This document shows, one piece after another, positions 42,700 to 51,445 of a stretch of 64,000 nt of DNA. The notes below the pieces were generated by a model that ran no database searches, had not been told where the DNA came from, and worked only from the letters and a program-made list of their open reading frames with translations. The number at the start of each line of letters is the position of its first letter. Positions within the stretch are counted from its first letter, which is position 1. The position numbers were made by a program, and so were the translations under genes. This DNA is from Roseibium sediminicola (GTDB taxonomy: Bacteria; Pseudomonadota; Alphaproteobacteria; Rhizobiales; Stappiaceae), in NCBI RefSeq assembly GCF_023156505.1, contig NZ_JALNMJ010000004.1, positions 62,001 to 126,000 on the forward strand. The letters run 5' to 3'.

Positions 42700-43644
42700 T
42701 CAGTGTTCGACGTTGCGATAGGCCAGGATCGCGCCGGCCAGATCTTCCAGGGCCGCGCCGACGGACTTGAACATGGTCACGGCCTCGTCGGACTGCCGTC
42801 CTGGATGCTCGCCCCGGCACAATTCATAGAGATCAGCCTGAATGTCCTGTGGTGAAATCAGTCCGGTCTTCAGCGGCTGGACGATATCGCCGCCTTCGGA
42901 GAGGCAGCCGTCGCGCGTATCGACATAGATTTCCGCGCGCTTGATCAGGTCGTCATCGCTTTCGCGCATGCTCGGCTTGAAGGCCCCGACCAGATCCACA
43001 TGCGCACCCGGCTTCAGGTGCTTGCCGCTGATCAAGGGTTCGGTCGACAGCGTCGCCGCGCTGACGATATCGGCCTTGCCAAGCGCGTCTTTCAGCGTGT
43101 CGGCAGGCCGGACACTGATCGGAAATCTCTGCTCCAGGTCCCGGGCAAGCTCTGAGGCCTTTTCCTTCGAGCGTCCCCAGATCGTGACCTCCTCGATCGG
43201 CCGGACTGCCATATGGGCCGCGATCAGATTAGGGGCAAGACGGCCGGTCCCCAGCACCAGAAGATGGCGCGCATCGGCGCGGGCAAGATAGCGGGCCGCC
43301 AGCGCCGAGGCGGCTGCCGTCCGGCGCGCGGTCAGTTCGCCGCCATCGACCAGCGCCAGCATCTCGCCGGTACGGGCATCAGACAGAAGATACTGGGCCG
43401 ACACCGCCGGAAGATTGCGTTCCGCGTTGCCCGGCACCACCGTGGCCACCTTGACGCCGGCATAACCGCCCGGCACCCAGGCAGGCATCAGCAGCATGGT
43501 GCCATCCGGCTCTCCCGGAATTTCCATGTCATGGTGATGACGGGTAGGCATGACGCAGCCTGACCGGAACATATCCGCCAATGCGTCGATCAGATCGGGA
43601 AATGGCAGGGCGTCGCGGGTCTGGTCGTCGGACAAAAGCAGCAT
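42700..43644 (-). CDS. Ornithine cyclodeaminase/mu-crystallin family protein
   Basis: This 314-residue protein has the OCD layout: an N-terminal dimerisation region, MPTRHHHDMEIPGEPDGTMLLMPAW, GYAGVKVATVVPGN, and a Rossmann NAD(P) site (LLVLGTGRLAPNLIAAHMAV). Members include ornithine cyclodeaminase, alanine dehydrogenase and ketimine reductases, so the exact reaction cannot be called. It converges with the GNAT gene, 22 bases apart. Confidence 0.88.
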   Translation of the reverse strand: MLLLSDDQTRDALPFPDLIDALADMFRSGCVMPTRHHHDMEIPGEPDGTMLLMPAWVPGGYAGVKVATVVPGNAERNLPAVSAQYLLSDARTGEMLALVDGGELTARRTAAASALAARYLARADARHLLVLGTGRLAPNLIAAHMAVRPIEEVTIWGRSKEKASELARDLEQRFPISVRPADTLKDALGKADIVSAATLSTEPLISGKHLKPGAHVDLVGAFKPSMRESDDDLIKRAEIYVDTRDGCLSEGGDIVQPLKTGLISPQDIQADLYELCRGEHPGRQSDEAVTMFKSVGAALEDLAGAILAYRNVEH

Positions 43645-43747
43645 ATCGGGCCATTCAGCAGGTTCGAGGGTAATCCCGCATTCAAATCATATTCGCCGCC
43701 CTGCTCCAAGGCGCCTCACCCATAAATTTCGCAATGTGTCCGGAAGT

Positions 43748-44842
43748 TCACGACAGATCGAAAATCATCATCACATAGGCCGCGAACAACGACAGATGGA
43801 CGGCGCCTAGCAGATAATTGGTCGTGCGGCTGCCGAAGGTCAGCAGACTGACGAAAAGGGTCAGGACCAGCATGACGATGTCTGCGGGCTTCAGCCCCAA
43901 TTCAATGGAAAGCCCCGTCACCCAGCCCACCAGAAGAACAGCGGGAACCGTCAGACCGATGGTCGCAACCGCGGAACCAAGACAGATATTGACGGCCCTT
44001 TGCAGCTTGTTGTCCCGCGCGGCCTGAAGCGCGCTGAGACCCTCCGGCATCAGCACCAGCGCCGCCACGATGAAACCGCTCAGCGCCAGCGGCGCGCCAA
44101 GCCCCGCAATGCCGAATTCGACATAAAGCGCCAGTTTCTTGGACAGGAGAATGATCGGCAGCAGGGCCCCGAAGAGGCCCGCTACATGAAACGGCAGGGA
44201 GCGAACGACCACGCCGTGATGTTCGTGATCGTCAGCCGCTGCATCCGGCTGACGGAAGATGTCGCTGTGAGTGACCGTCTGAATGGCCAGGAACACCCCG
44301 TAAAGCAGGATGCACATGATGACATCGAATCCGGCCTGCAGGGGCGACAGTTCACCGCCCGGCGCGGAATGGGTGAAGCGCGGCAGCACCAGCGCGAACA
44401 CGGCAAGCGGAACAAGAACCGACAGGAACGCCTGCGCGCCTTGCAGATTGTAGCTCTGTTCCCTGTGGCGCAGCCCACCCATCAAGAGACACAGGCCGAT
44501 CAAGCCGTTCAGGACAATCATCACAACGGAAAACATTGTGTCGCGAGCCATGGTCGGGGCCGCGTCACCGGACAGCATGATGGCGACGATCAGCGCCACC
44601 TCGATGCCGATCACGGCGAGTGTCAGAACCAGGGTCCCAAAAGGTTCGCCCAGGATGGTGGCGAGGCATTCGGCGTGACGGACCACGGAAAAGGCACACC
44701 ACATGACCGTTGCGAAGATCACCGCCAGAAGCAGCAAGGACGTGCCGATACCAAGCGCATCGGGCTTGAGCGCGTCTCCGGCAAAGGCAAAAACCGCGAA
44801 GACGACAAAGCCGGTCAGGCTGGGCAGCTCGGATTTCAACAC
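43748..44842 (-). CDS. chaA: ChaA-type calcium (cation)/proton antiporter
   Basis: The GTG at 44842 (VLKSELPSLTGF) gives 364 residues, matching the usual length of about 366. The open frame continues upstream, but only through repeat sequences. About ten membrane helices are visible. Both exchanger repeats are recognisable (GEPFGTLVLTLAVIGIEVALI and MPEGLSALQAARDNKLQRAVN), with acidic residues at the ion site. A His/Asp-rich loop (DDHEHHG) lies mid-protein. It would exchange Ca2+ or Na+/K+ for protons at the inner membrane. Confidence 0.88.
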   Translation of the reverse strand: MLKSELPSLTGFVVFAVFAFAGDALKPDALGIGTSLLLLAVIFATVMWCAFSVVRHAECLATILGEPFGTLVLTLAVIGIEVALIVAIMLSGDAAPTMARDTMFSVVMIVLNGLIGLCLLMGGLRHREQSYNLQGAQAFLSVLVPLAVFALVLPRFTHSAPGGELSPLQAGFDVIMCILLYGVFLAIQTVTHSDIFRQPDAAADDHEHHGVVVRSLPFHVAGLFGALLPIILLSKKLALYVEFGIAGLGAPLALSGFIVAALVLMPEGLSALQAARDNKLQRAVNICLGSAVATIGLTVPAVLLVGWVTGLSIELGLKPADIVMLVLTLFVSLLTFGSRTTNYLLGAVHLSLFAAYVMMIFDLS

Positions 44843-44932
44843 TGATGACGCCCCCGGCTCGAGATTCGAAAGATGACCGGTCAAACTATAGGCTGTGGGC
44901 AAAAGCCGCTGCAACAGCCAGCATCGCCGCGC

Positions 44933-44966
44933 CCAAACAAAAGGGCCGGCGCTGTGCGCCGGCCCT
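44933..44966 (-). terminator. Second copy of the liv-operon terminator hairpin
   Basis: This is a 34-base exact copy of 45140-45173: a perfect 10-bp stem (GGGCCGGCGC, loop TGT, complement) that on the minus strand is followed by TTTTGTTTGG. It lies 207 bases further along, beyond the palindromic element, and upstream of chaA. Confidence 0.75.
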
Positions 44967-44989
44967 AATCCACTGACAAACTTGGAATG

Positions 44990-45118
44990 CGTCATCCCGG
45001 GCGTAGCGAAGCGAAGACCCGGGATCGGGGAACCGGGGTCAGTCAATTGATTTGGGATAACCGTCTCGGGTTTCGGGCTCCCCGATCCCGGCTCGCGCTG
45101 CGCTTGGCCGGGATGACG
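44990..45118. repeat. Palindromic intergenic repeat element (REP/MITE-like), 129 bp
   Basis: The ends are perfect 11-base inverted repeats (CGTCATCCCGG and CCGGGATGACG). Inside, a second inverted pair (CCCGGGATCGGGGA at 45018-45031, TCCCCGATCCCGG at 45079-45091) would fold the element into a long hairpin. Elements with CGTCATCCCGG ends are common between genes of rhizobia-like alphaproteobacteria. It is bracketed by the two identical terminator copies. No coding capacity. Confidence 0.75.
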
Positions 45119-45139
45119 ATGGTGACGTGGTGCCTTTGT

Positions 45140-45173
45140 CCAAACAAAAGGGCCGGCGCTGTGCGCCGGCCCT
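45140..45173 (-). terminator. Rho-independent terminator of the liv operon
   Basis: It lies 21 bases after the livF stop. A perfect 10-bp GC stem with a 3-base loop is followed, on the minus strand, by TTTTGTTTGG. Confidence 0.88.
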
Positions 45174-45194
45174 TGATGTTTCCAGCGCCGAAGA

Positions 45195-45974
45195 TCAGAT
45201 GGCCAGATATTCCTGACGCAGTTCCGCATTGTCGAGGACTTCCTGGGCCGTTCCGTCGAACACGACCTCACCCATGTCCAGAATAACGGCGCGGTCAGCC
45301 AGGTGCAGCGCCGCAATCGCGTTCTGCTCGACGATGATGGTGGTCATGCCGAGTTCCTTCACACCTTCCAGGATCCGCTCGATCTCCTGCACGATGACCG
45401 GTGCCAGCCCCTCATAGGGCTCATCCAGCAGCAGCAGCTTGATGTCCCGGGCCAGAATGCGGGCGACCGCCAGCATCTGCTGTTCGCCGCCGGACATGGT
45501 CACCGCTTCCTGGGCACGGCGTTCCGCGAGACGCGGAAAATGCTCGTAGATCCGCTCGATCGACCAGCCCTTGGGCTCCGCGATCTGGGACAGTTCCAGG
45601 TTTTCCTGAACGGTCAGGCCGGGAATGATGCAACGGTCTTCCGGCACCAGGCCGACGCCAAGACGCGCCGCCTGATAGCTTTTCATCTCATGCAGCGGTT
45701 TGTGGTCGAGCCAGACTTCGCCGTGGGTCAGTTGCGGGTCATCCATGCGGGCAATCGCCCGAAGCGTGGAGGTCTTGCCTGCACCGTTTCGGCCGAGAAG
45801 CGCCAGGATCTCGCCTTCTCTGACATCGAAATTGACTCCTTGCACGATGTAGCTTTCGCCATAATAGGCGTGCAGGTCCCATGCCGAGAAATAGGCCGGA
45901 GCCGTTCCGGCGGCCTTCTTTGGGGCAACGCCCGGGGCGTGCTTGCCGCTGAATTGATCGTCGATAAGGGTCAC
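45195..45974 (-). CDS. livF: LivF-type ABC transporter ATPase
   Basis: This 259-residue protein is an ATPase of the branched-chain amino acid (HAAT) family: Walker A GRNGAGKT, signature MSGGEQQM, Walker B LLLLDEP, and the LivF-type end with TIIVEQNAIAALHLADRA. The N-terminus is about 25 residues longer than usual. Last gene of the operon; its start overlaps the livG stop (ATGA). It energises import with LivG. Confidence 0.93.
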   Translation of the reverse strand: MTLIDDQFSGKHAPGVAPKKAAGTAPAYFSAWDLHAYYGESYIVQGVNFDVREGEILALLGRNGAGKTSTLRAIARMDDPQLTHGEVWLDHKPLHEMKSYQAARLGVGLVPEDRCIIPGLTVQENLELSQIAEPKGWSIERIYEHFPRLAERRAQEAVTMSGGEQQMLAVARILARDIKLLLLDEPYEGLAPVIVQEIERILEGVKELGMTTIIVEQNAIAALHLADRAVILDMGEVVFDGTAQEVLDNAELRQEYLAI

Positions 45975-46726
45975 AGGTGCGCTCCTCCGAGATAGGCTTC
46001 CTGAACGCGTGGGTCGCCTTTGATGTCAGCCGGTTTGCCTTCGGCAATGATGGTCCCCTGGGCAAGAACGGTGACCTTGTCCGCCAGGGAGAACACCACA
46101 TGCATGTCGTGCTCGATCACAACCTTGGTGATGCCACGATCTGCGATCCGCTTGAGCAGGTCGATCGTGTTGTTGGTATCGGCGCGCGACATGCCCGCTG
46201 TCGGCTCATCGAGCAGCAGCAGCTTGGGATCCTGGGACAGGCACATGGCCAGTTCCAGTCTGCGTTTGTCACCGCGCGACAGCGATCCTGAGATCACGTC
46301 CTTCTTTTCGGCCAGGCCGACATCCTCCAGCATGTGGAGGGCCTTGTCCTGGATCTCGGCGTCCCGGTCGAGTCGCTTGAACGGACGCAGCGAGAAGGTG
46401 CCGTCGCGTTTTGCCATCGTCGGGATGACGACATTGTCCAGAAGAGACAATTCGGAAAAGATCTCCGGTGTCTGGAACACGCGGGACACGCCGACCTGGT
46501 TGATCTCGTAGGGCTTCATGCCGGTCAGAGAAATATCGCCGAACATCACGCTGCCCGTGTCCGGCGCCAAGCGGCCGATCATGCAGTTCAGGAAGGTCGA
46601 TTTTCCCGCGCCGTTCGGTCCGATAATGGCGTGAACCGTTCCCTGTTCGACAGAGAAGTTCACGTTGTTGAGGGCCCTCAATCCGCCGAACGACTTGTTC
46701 ACGCCCTCTACGCGTAGGATTTCCAT
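45971..46726 (-). CDS. livG: LivG-type ABC transporter ATPase
   Basis: This 251-residue protein has Walker A GPNGAGKS, signature LSRGDKRRLELAM (Arg replaces the usual Gly in SGGxxR) and LLLLDEPTAGMS. The end, VVIEHDMHVVFSLADKVTVLAQG, is typical for LivG. It pairs with LivF on the cytoplasmic face of LivHM. It lies 12 bases after livM. Confidence 0.93.
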   Translation of the reverse strand: MEILRVEGVNKSFGGLRALNNVNFSVEQGTVHAIIGPNGAGKSTFLNCMIGRLAPDTGSVMFGDISLTGMKPYEINQVGVSRVFQTPEIFSELSLLDNVVIPTMAKRDGTFSLRPFKRLDRDAEIQDKALHMLEDVGLAEKKDVISGSLSRGDKRRLELAMCLSQDPKLLLLDEPTAGMSRADTNNTIDLLKRIADRGITKVVIEHDMHVVFSLADKVTVLAQGTIIAEGKPADIKGDPRVQEAYLGGAHL

Positions 46727-46738
46727 AAGTTCAGTTCC

Positions 46739-47875
46739 TTACTCAGCCGGGGCGGTTTGGCGGTTGGGTTCCGCTTTCGAGGAGCCGCGCTTGAACAAAC
46801 GTCCGATCCGCGACACACCTTCCATGATGCCACCGGGCAGGAAGATCACGATCAGCATGAACAGGACACCGAGCGTCAGATGCCAGCCTTCGCCGACAAA
46901 CAGGCCGGCGATGGAAACGACGGGGGCTTCCAGGAAGTCCGGCAGGAAGCTGAAGATCTCATGCAGGGTCTGCTCGTTGAACGCCGAGAAGATGTTCTCG
47001 AAATACTTGATCAGGGCCGCGCCGAAGATCGGACCGAGCAAGGTGCCTGCCCCGCCGAGAATGGTCATCAGGACCACCTCACCGGAGGCTGTCCACTGCA
47101 TGCGTTCCGCACCCGCCAGCGGGTCGGTGATGCACATCAGGGCGCCCGCGAGACCGGCATACATGCCGGAGATGACAAAAACGGCGAGCGTATAGGGACG
47201 CGGATTGAGACCGGTATAGGTCATCCGGTTCTGGTTGGTTTTCACGGCCCGCAGCATGATGCCGAAGGGCGAGCGGAAAATCCGCTGAGCGATAAAGAAA
47301 CCGACCAGCAGCACCACCGCACAGAAGTAGAAACCACCCCAGCCGGTCATTTCGACGCCGAACAGGTTGGAAATCAGCGGGCCGGTGCTTTCACTTGCAC
47401 CGTCGAAAAGGCGCGGGTCGGACTGCAGGACACGCAGGCCCGTTTCCCCATTGGTGATCGGCGTCAACACCGAATAGGCCAGGTTATAGGACATCTGCGC
47501 GAAAGCGAGCGTCAGGATCGAAAAGTAGATGCCTGAACGGCGCAGCGATACGTAGCCGATGGCCAGCGCAAAGACGCCGGAGGTGGCGACCGCCAGGATA
47601 GCGGCCGGGATCGGGTTCATGCCGAGCAGCTTGAACGACCAGACCGCCGTGTAGGAGCCGACACCCAGGAACGCGGCGTGACCGAAGGACAGGTAGCCGG
47701 TCAGGCCAAACAGCAGGTTGAAGCCGGTGGCGAACAGTCCGAAAATCGCGAATTTCTGAAGGAGATCCGGATAGCCGGCCCCGACCGGCGCGAGCCAGAC
47801 CGGCATGGTCAGCACGGCGACCGCGAACACCGCGAAGAAGATAAGATCGCCCGTTGGAGACAGTTTCGTTGTCAT
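46739..47875 (-). CDS. livM: LivM-type ABC transporter permease
   Basis: This 378-residue multi-helix protein has the LivM hallmarks: [39 protein letters not shown], and the cytoplasmic coupling loop near [14 protein letters not shown]. It forms the transmembrane channel with LivH, 4 bases downstream of the livH stop. Confidence 0.92.
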   Translation of the reverse strand: MTTKLSPTGDLIFFAVFAVAVLTMPVWLAPVGAGYPDLLQKFAIFGLFATGFNLLFGLTGYLSFGHAAFLGVGSYTAVWSFKLLGMNPIPAAILAVATSGVFALAIGYVSLRRSGIYFSILTLAFAQMSYNLAYSVLTPITNGETGLRVLQSDPRLFDGASESTGPLISNLFGVEMTGWGGFYFCAVVLLVGFFIAQRIFRSPFGIMLRAVKTNQNRMTYTGLNPRPYTLAVFVISGMYAGLAGALMCITDPLAGAERMQWTASGEVVLMTILGGAGTLLGPIFGAALIKYFENIFSAFNEQTLHEIFSFLPDFLEAPVVSIAGLFVGEGWHLTLGVLFMLIVIFLPGGIMEGVSRIGRLFKRGSSKAEPNRQTAPAE

Positions 47876-47879
47876 TTTG

Positions 47880-48908
47880 TCAGCTCTCCATGACGCCCTT
47901 GCGGCCCATCAGCCCGCGCGGACGCACGAGAAGGATGACCACGGCTACGAGATAGATGATGATCTGGTCGATGCCCGGCAGGATGGCTTTCACCTCGTTC
48001 ATGGAAGCGAAGGACTGCAGGATGCCAAGCAGGAACCCTGCGGCGACCGCTCCCGGAAGCGAGCCCATGCCGCCGACAACCACGACAACGAAGCTGAGCA
48101 CGAGGAAGTCCATCCCCATGTGATAGTCGGGCGGCAGGATCGGCGTGTACATAACCCCGGCGAGACCGGCGACCACGGCCGCAATCGCAAAGACGATGGT
48201 GAACCGGCGCTCGATATTGATGCCGAGCAATCCGACCGTATGTCGGTCTGCCATGCCGGCGCGAACGACCATGCCAAAGGTCGTGAATTGCAGGAAGGCG
48301 AAAACGGCGGCAATGATGGCTGCGGCAAAACCCAGATAGACCATGCGCCAATACGGATAAACGATCACGCCAGGATCAAAACCGAGGGCGGCACCGATAT
48401 CGGCCGCGCCTCGGACCGTTTCGGGCGCCGCCTGCGGGATCGGGTTTGCGCCGAAGATCGACTTGATGATTTCCTGCAAAACGATGGCCAGGCCAAAGGT
48501 TACCAGGATCTGGTCGGCATGGGCCCGGTTGTAGAAGTGCTTGATCAGGCCACGTTCCATGATGAAACCGACAAGCAGCATCACCGGAATGGCAAGAAGG
48601 ATGGAAACAGGCACCGAGTAGTTGAGGATCCAGTGACCGAAGTCCCCCATATAGGCCTCAACATAGGGAGTGCGGATCTCGAGCGGCGTTCCCCAGGCCG
48701 TGGTCTTTTCCGGGTCGATGGTGACCAGTTCAAGGCTGAGCAGCGCATTGAAGGACACAGCACAGAAAGCGCCGAGCATGAACAACGCCCCGTGGGCGAA
48801 GTTGACGACCCCGAGGGTCCCGAAGATCAGGGTCAGCCCAAGAGCAATCAGCGCATAAGCGCCCCCCTTGTCCAACCCGTTGAGCAGTTGAAGTAGAATC
48901 ACATCCAT
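47880..48908 (-). CDS. livH: LivH-type ABC transporter permease
   Basis: The start is set at the ATG 48908 ([30 protein letters not shown]), giving 342 residues, the standard LivH N-terminus; the open frame extends 9 codons to a TTG. About eight helices and [16 protein letters not shown] are visible. The insert after helix 2 ([25 protein letters not shown]) is longer than in E. coli LivH. Confidence 0.92.
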   Translation of the reverse strand: MDVILLQLLNGLDKGGAYALIALGLTLIFGTLGVVNFAHGALFMLGAFCAVSFNALLSLELVTIDPEKTTAWGTPLEIRTPYVEAYMGDFGHWILNYSVPVSILLAIPVMLLVGFIMERGLIKHFYNRAHADQILVTFGLAIVLQEIIKSIFGANPIPQAAPETVRGAADIGAALGFDPGVIVYPYWRMVYLGFAAAIIAAVFAFLQFTTFGMVVRAGMADRHTVGLLGINIERRFTIVFAIAAVVAGLAGVMYTPILPPDYHMGMDFLVLSFVVVVVGGMGSLPGAVAAGFLLGILQSFASMNEVKAILPGIDQIIIYLVAVVILLVRPRGLMGRKGVMES

Positions 48909-48954
48909 GATTTTGCCGCTTGTTGCTGGGCCCAAGTGCCGCTTGAACGAGAAC

Positions 48955-48983
48955 AGCCGCCGGTGGCCGGGCCTCCGGCGGCT
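48955..48983 (-). terminator. Hairpin between the substrate-binding gene and livH
   Basis: A perfect 9-bp stem (AGCCGCCGG at 48955-48963 with CCGGCGGCT at 48975-48983) lies in the 90-base gap, 15 bases after the substrate-binding gene stop. On the minus strand it is followed by GTTCTCGTT, a weak T-run. It probably lowers permease expression relative to the binding protein or stabilises the upstream mRNA. Confidence 0.6.
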
Positions 48984-48998
48984 GCTATTCTCAAGGTC

Positions 48999-50345
48999 TT
49001 AGACGCCGTTGTTGCACGCGCCGAGGTCACCGCCGAGCAAGTCGGCCGGATACTCGACCTGCGCCCGCGGGGTGACTTCCACCACTTCCAGAACGTCGAA
49101 CTGAGAGCTCGGGTTTTCTTTACCCTTCACGACCAGAACGTCCTTGAAGCACTGGTGGTCTTCAGCACGGTAAAGGGTCGGGCCGTTGCCCATGCCGTCG
49201 AATTCGAAGCCTTCGAGGGCGGCACCGAGAGCGCAAGGCTCAAACGTACCGGCACGCTGCGCGGCATCCGCATAAAGCAGAGCCTGGACATAGCATGTGT
49301 GCGCGGCCTGGCTCGGCGGGAAGCCGTATTCCTGACCGAAGGACTTGACGAATGCCTTGGAGCCTTCGTCCTGCAGCGACCAGTGCCAGTTGGTGGAGCC
49401 GAAGATGCCCTTGACATTTTCACCGGCACCCTGAGCCATCAGACGGGAATAGAGCGGCACGACGATGGCAAAGTCCTTGCCGTTGACCTGCTTGTCGCGC
49501 AGACCGAACTGAACCGCCTGGGTCAGCGAGTTGACCATGTCCTTGCCGTAGTGGTTCAGGACCAGCACGTCCGCACCGGAGTTGAGAACCGGCGTGATGT
49601 ACTGCGAGAAGTCACCGGCACCGAGCGGGGTACGCACGGCGGCGGCCGTCTTCCAGCCCATGCCTTCGGTGTACTTCTTGATGGAGCCTTCCTGGGACCA
49701 GCCCCAGGTGTAATCGGCGGTCAAGTGATAGGCGGTCCGGTCTGTGCCGAACGCGTTTTTCAGCACCGGCGCCAGGGCCGCGCCCGACATTTCAGTGTTG
49801 AAGAAGTGGCGGAAACCGTTGGCCCGCTTGTCCTTGCCCGTGGTGTCGTTGGAGTGGGTCAGACCGGCCATGAAAATAACGCCGGCTTCCTGACAGAGCG
49901 ACTGCACAGCAATAGCCACACCGGACGAAGAGCCGCCGGTGATCATGACAGCACCGTCTTTTTCGATCATGCGCTTGGCGGATGCGCGGGCCGCATCGGA
50001 CTTGGTCTGCGTGTCGCCGGTCACGTAGGTGACCTTCTTGCCGTTCACGCCGTTGCCCTGAAGCGCCTTCGAGGAGAAGGTGTTCAGCATGCCGCCGTCG
50101 CCTTCACCATTGATGTGCTTGACGGCCAGCTGATAAGCGCGCAGCTCGTCGGCGCCCTCATCGGCATAGGCGCCGGTCTGCGGCACGTTGAAGCCGAGAA
50201 CAACTTCCGACCCGGTCGGCTCGTTCAGATATCCCGCGGACCAGGCTTTGCTGGTAAAGATGGTCGGTGTTGCAAGAGCAGCACCACCCATTGCGCCTGC
50301 GCGCAGGATAGAACGACGATTGAGGGGTTTACGAATTAAGCTCAT
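48999..50345 (-). CDS. Tat-exported HAAT-family substrate-binding protein
   Basis: The start at MSLIRKPLNRRSILRAG (ATG 50345) gives 448 residues. A Tat signal (NRRSILRAG, then a hydrophobic run ending at about WSAG) is followed by a periplasmic type I binding fold: VVLGFNVPQTGAYADEGADELRAYQLAVKHIN and GGSSSGVAIAVQSLCQEAGV. It binds the substrate for LivHMGF. Branched-chain amino acids, urea or short amides are all possible; the sequence does not decide this. First gene of the operon. Confidence 0.92.
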   Translation of the reverse strand: MSLIRKPLNRRSILRAGAMGGAALATPTIFTSKAWSAGYLNEPTGSEVVLGFNVPQTGAYADEGADELRAYQLAVKHINGEGDGGMLNTFSSKALQGNGVNGKKVTYVTGDTQTKSDAARASAKRMIEKDGAVMITGGSSSGVAIAVQSLCQEAGVIFMAGLTHSNDTTGKDKRANGFRHFFNTEMSGAALAPVLKNAFGTDRTAYHLTADYTWGWSQEGSIKKYTEGMGWKTAAAVRTPLGAGDFSQYITPVLNSGADVLVLNHYGKDMVNSLTQAVQFGLRDKQVNGKDFAIVVPLYSRLMAQGAGENVKGIFGSTNWHWSLQDEGSKAFVKSFGQEYGFPPSQAAHTCYVQALLYADAAQRAGTFEPCALGAALEGFEFDGMGNGPTLYRAEDHQCFKDVLVVKGKENPSSQFDVLEVVEVTPRAQVEYPADLLGGDLGACNNGV

Positions 50346-50829
50346 ACTTTCCTCCCAGAAAGGCACGGCGGGTCCACCTCGGACGCACCTGCAAGTAGCT
50401 GTACAGCCGCAAGCAATCCTGGCCCGTTCCCCAACCGGAAGACCGGCTCCTCAGTGCCAAAACTGCAAGCTGCAAAGACTTTAGGAAAATCAGTCGCTCA
50501 TCAGCAATACGACTATCGGAGCGCTTCTTTTGTCCAAGCCCTTATACTTTCGAAGTAATCGCGGCTAAGCTCTCTGTTTCCACACAAGCAATTATTGCGA
50601 TGCAACATGTTATTTATTGCGCTTTTCCAATGCCTTATGAGTTATTCATTGCGCACCGCGAAGTTACGTTTACGTAACAGTCAAAAATGCAAGGCTTTCA
50701 ACCTCTTAGACCAAAGTGCAAGATGACGGCCGGCCGGCCCAAACTTGCGCAAATTGACGCCGATTTGTCCTGAAAGCTAAGCTCACTCAACCACTTCTCA
50801 CGCCACTCGGCACCATCGGAACCTGTTTC
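50346..50829. promoter_or_regulatory. AT-richer divergent region with a palindromic operator and phased repeats
   Basis: These 484 bases have no gene. They hold GTTACGT-TT-ACGTAAC (50663-50678), a perfect 7-bp dyad 152 bases before the PPOX gene and 318 before the transporter gene. ATTGCG occurs three times (50594, 50616, 50648), spaced 22 and 32 bases, close to whole helical turns. Both look like regulator sites. No clear promoter hexamers could be assigned by eye. Confidence 0.55.
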
Positions 50830-51438
50830 ATGAGTCTCCTGACCTCGCTCGACGCCCTACACGCCCATTACGGTACCCCGGGCGAAGCCTCCATGATCAA
50901 GGAAATCGGCTATCTCAGCCCCGCCTATCGCCAGATCGTTGAAATCTCGCGCTTCTGTGCTCTGACCACATCGGGTCCCGAGGGGCTGGATTGCTCGCCC
51001 CGGGGAGACGAAGACCCGGTCGTGCGCGTCCAGGACGACCGGACGCTGCTGCTGCCGGACCGGCGCGGCAACAATCGAATCGACTCGCTGCGCAACATCG
51101 TTCGCGACCCGCGCGTGTCGCTGATGTTCATGGTGCCCGGCTGGAACAATGTGCTCAGGATCAATGGCAAGGCGGTATTGTCTGTCGATCCGGAATTGCT
51201 GGCGTCCTTTGCAAAGGAAGGACACAGCCCCCGCTCGGTGATCATCTTCACCATCGACGCCGTCTACTTTCAATGTGCGCGCGCCCTCATGCGGTCGGAA
51301 CTGTGGAACCCGGACGTGCAGGTCGGCAAGGGCGACTTGCCGACGCCGGGCCAGATCATGCAGGAAATCAAGGCGGGCTTTGACGGGGAGGCATACGATG
51401 TGGAATGGCCGCAGCGGGCCCAAAAATCTATGTGGTGA
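50830..51438 (+). CDS. PPOX-class FMN-dependent flavoprotein
   Basis: This 202-residue protein belongs to the pyridoxamine-phosphate-oxidase-like superfamily (MSMEG_1061-like subgroup, from memory). Visible: FCALTTSGPEGLDCSPRGDEDPVVRV, TLLLPDRRGNNRIDSLRNIVRDPRVSLMFMVPG and LRINGKAVLSVD, the FMN-binding split-barrel strands. The substrate is unknown. It is followed 7 bases later by an agmatine-deiminase-like gene. Confidence 0.87.
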   Translation: MSLLTSLDALHAHYGTPGEASMIKEIGYLSPAYRQIVEISRFCALTTSGPEGLDCSPRGDEDPVVRVQDDRTLLLPDRRGNNRIDSLRNIVRDPRVSLMFMVPGWNNVLRINGKAVLSVDPELLASFAKEGHSPRSVIIFTIDAVYFQCARALMRSELWNPDVQVGKGDLPTPGQIMQEIKAGFDGEAYDVEWPQRAQKSMW

Positions 51439-51445
51439 CCGAGAG

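Noticed and set aside
44843..45316. N-terminal extension of the ChaA antiporter to 45316
   Set aside because: This stretch translates repeat and terminator sequence twice and overlaps livF; family length fits the GTG at 44842.
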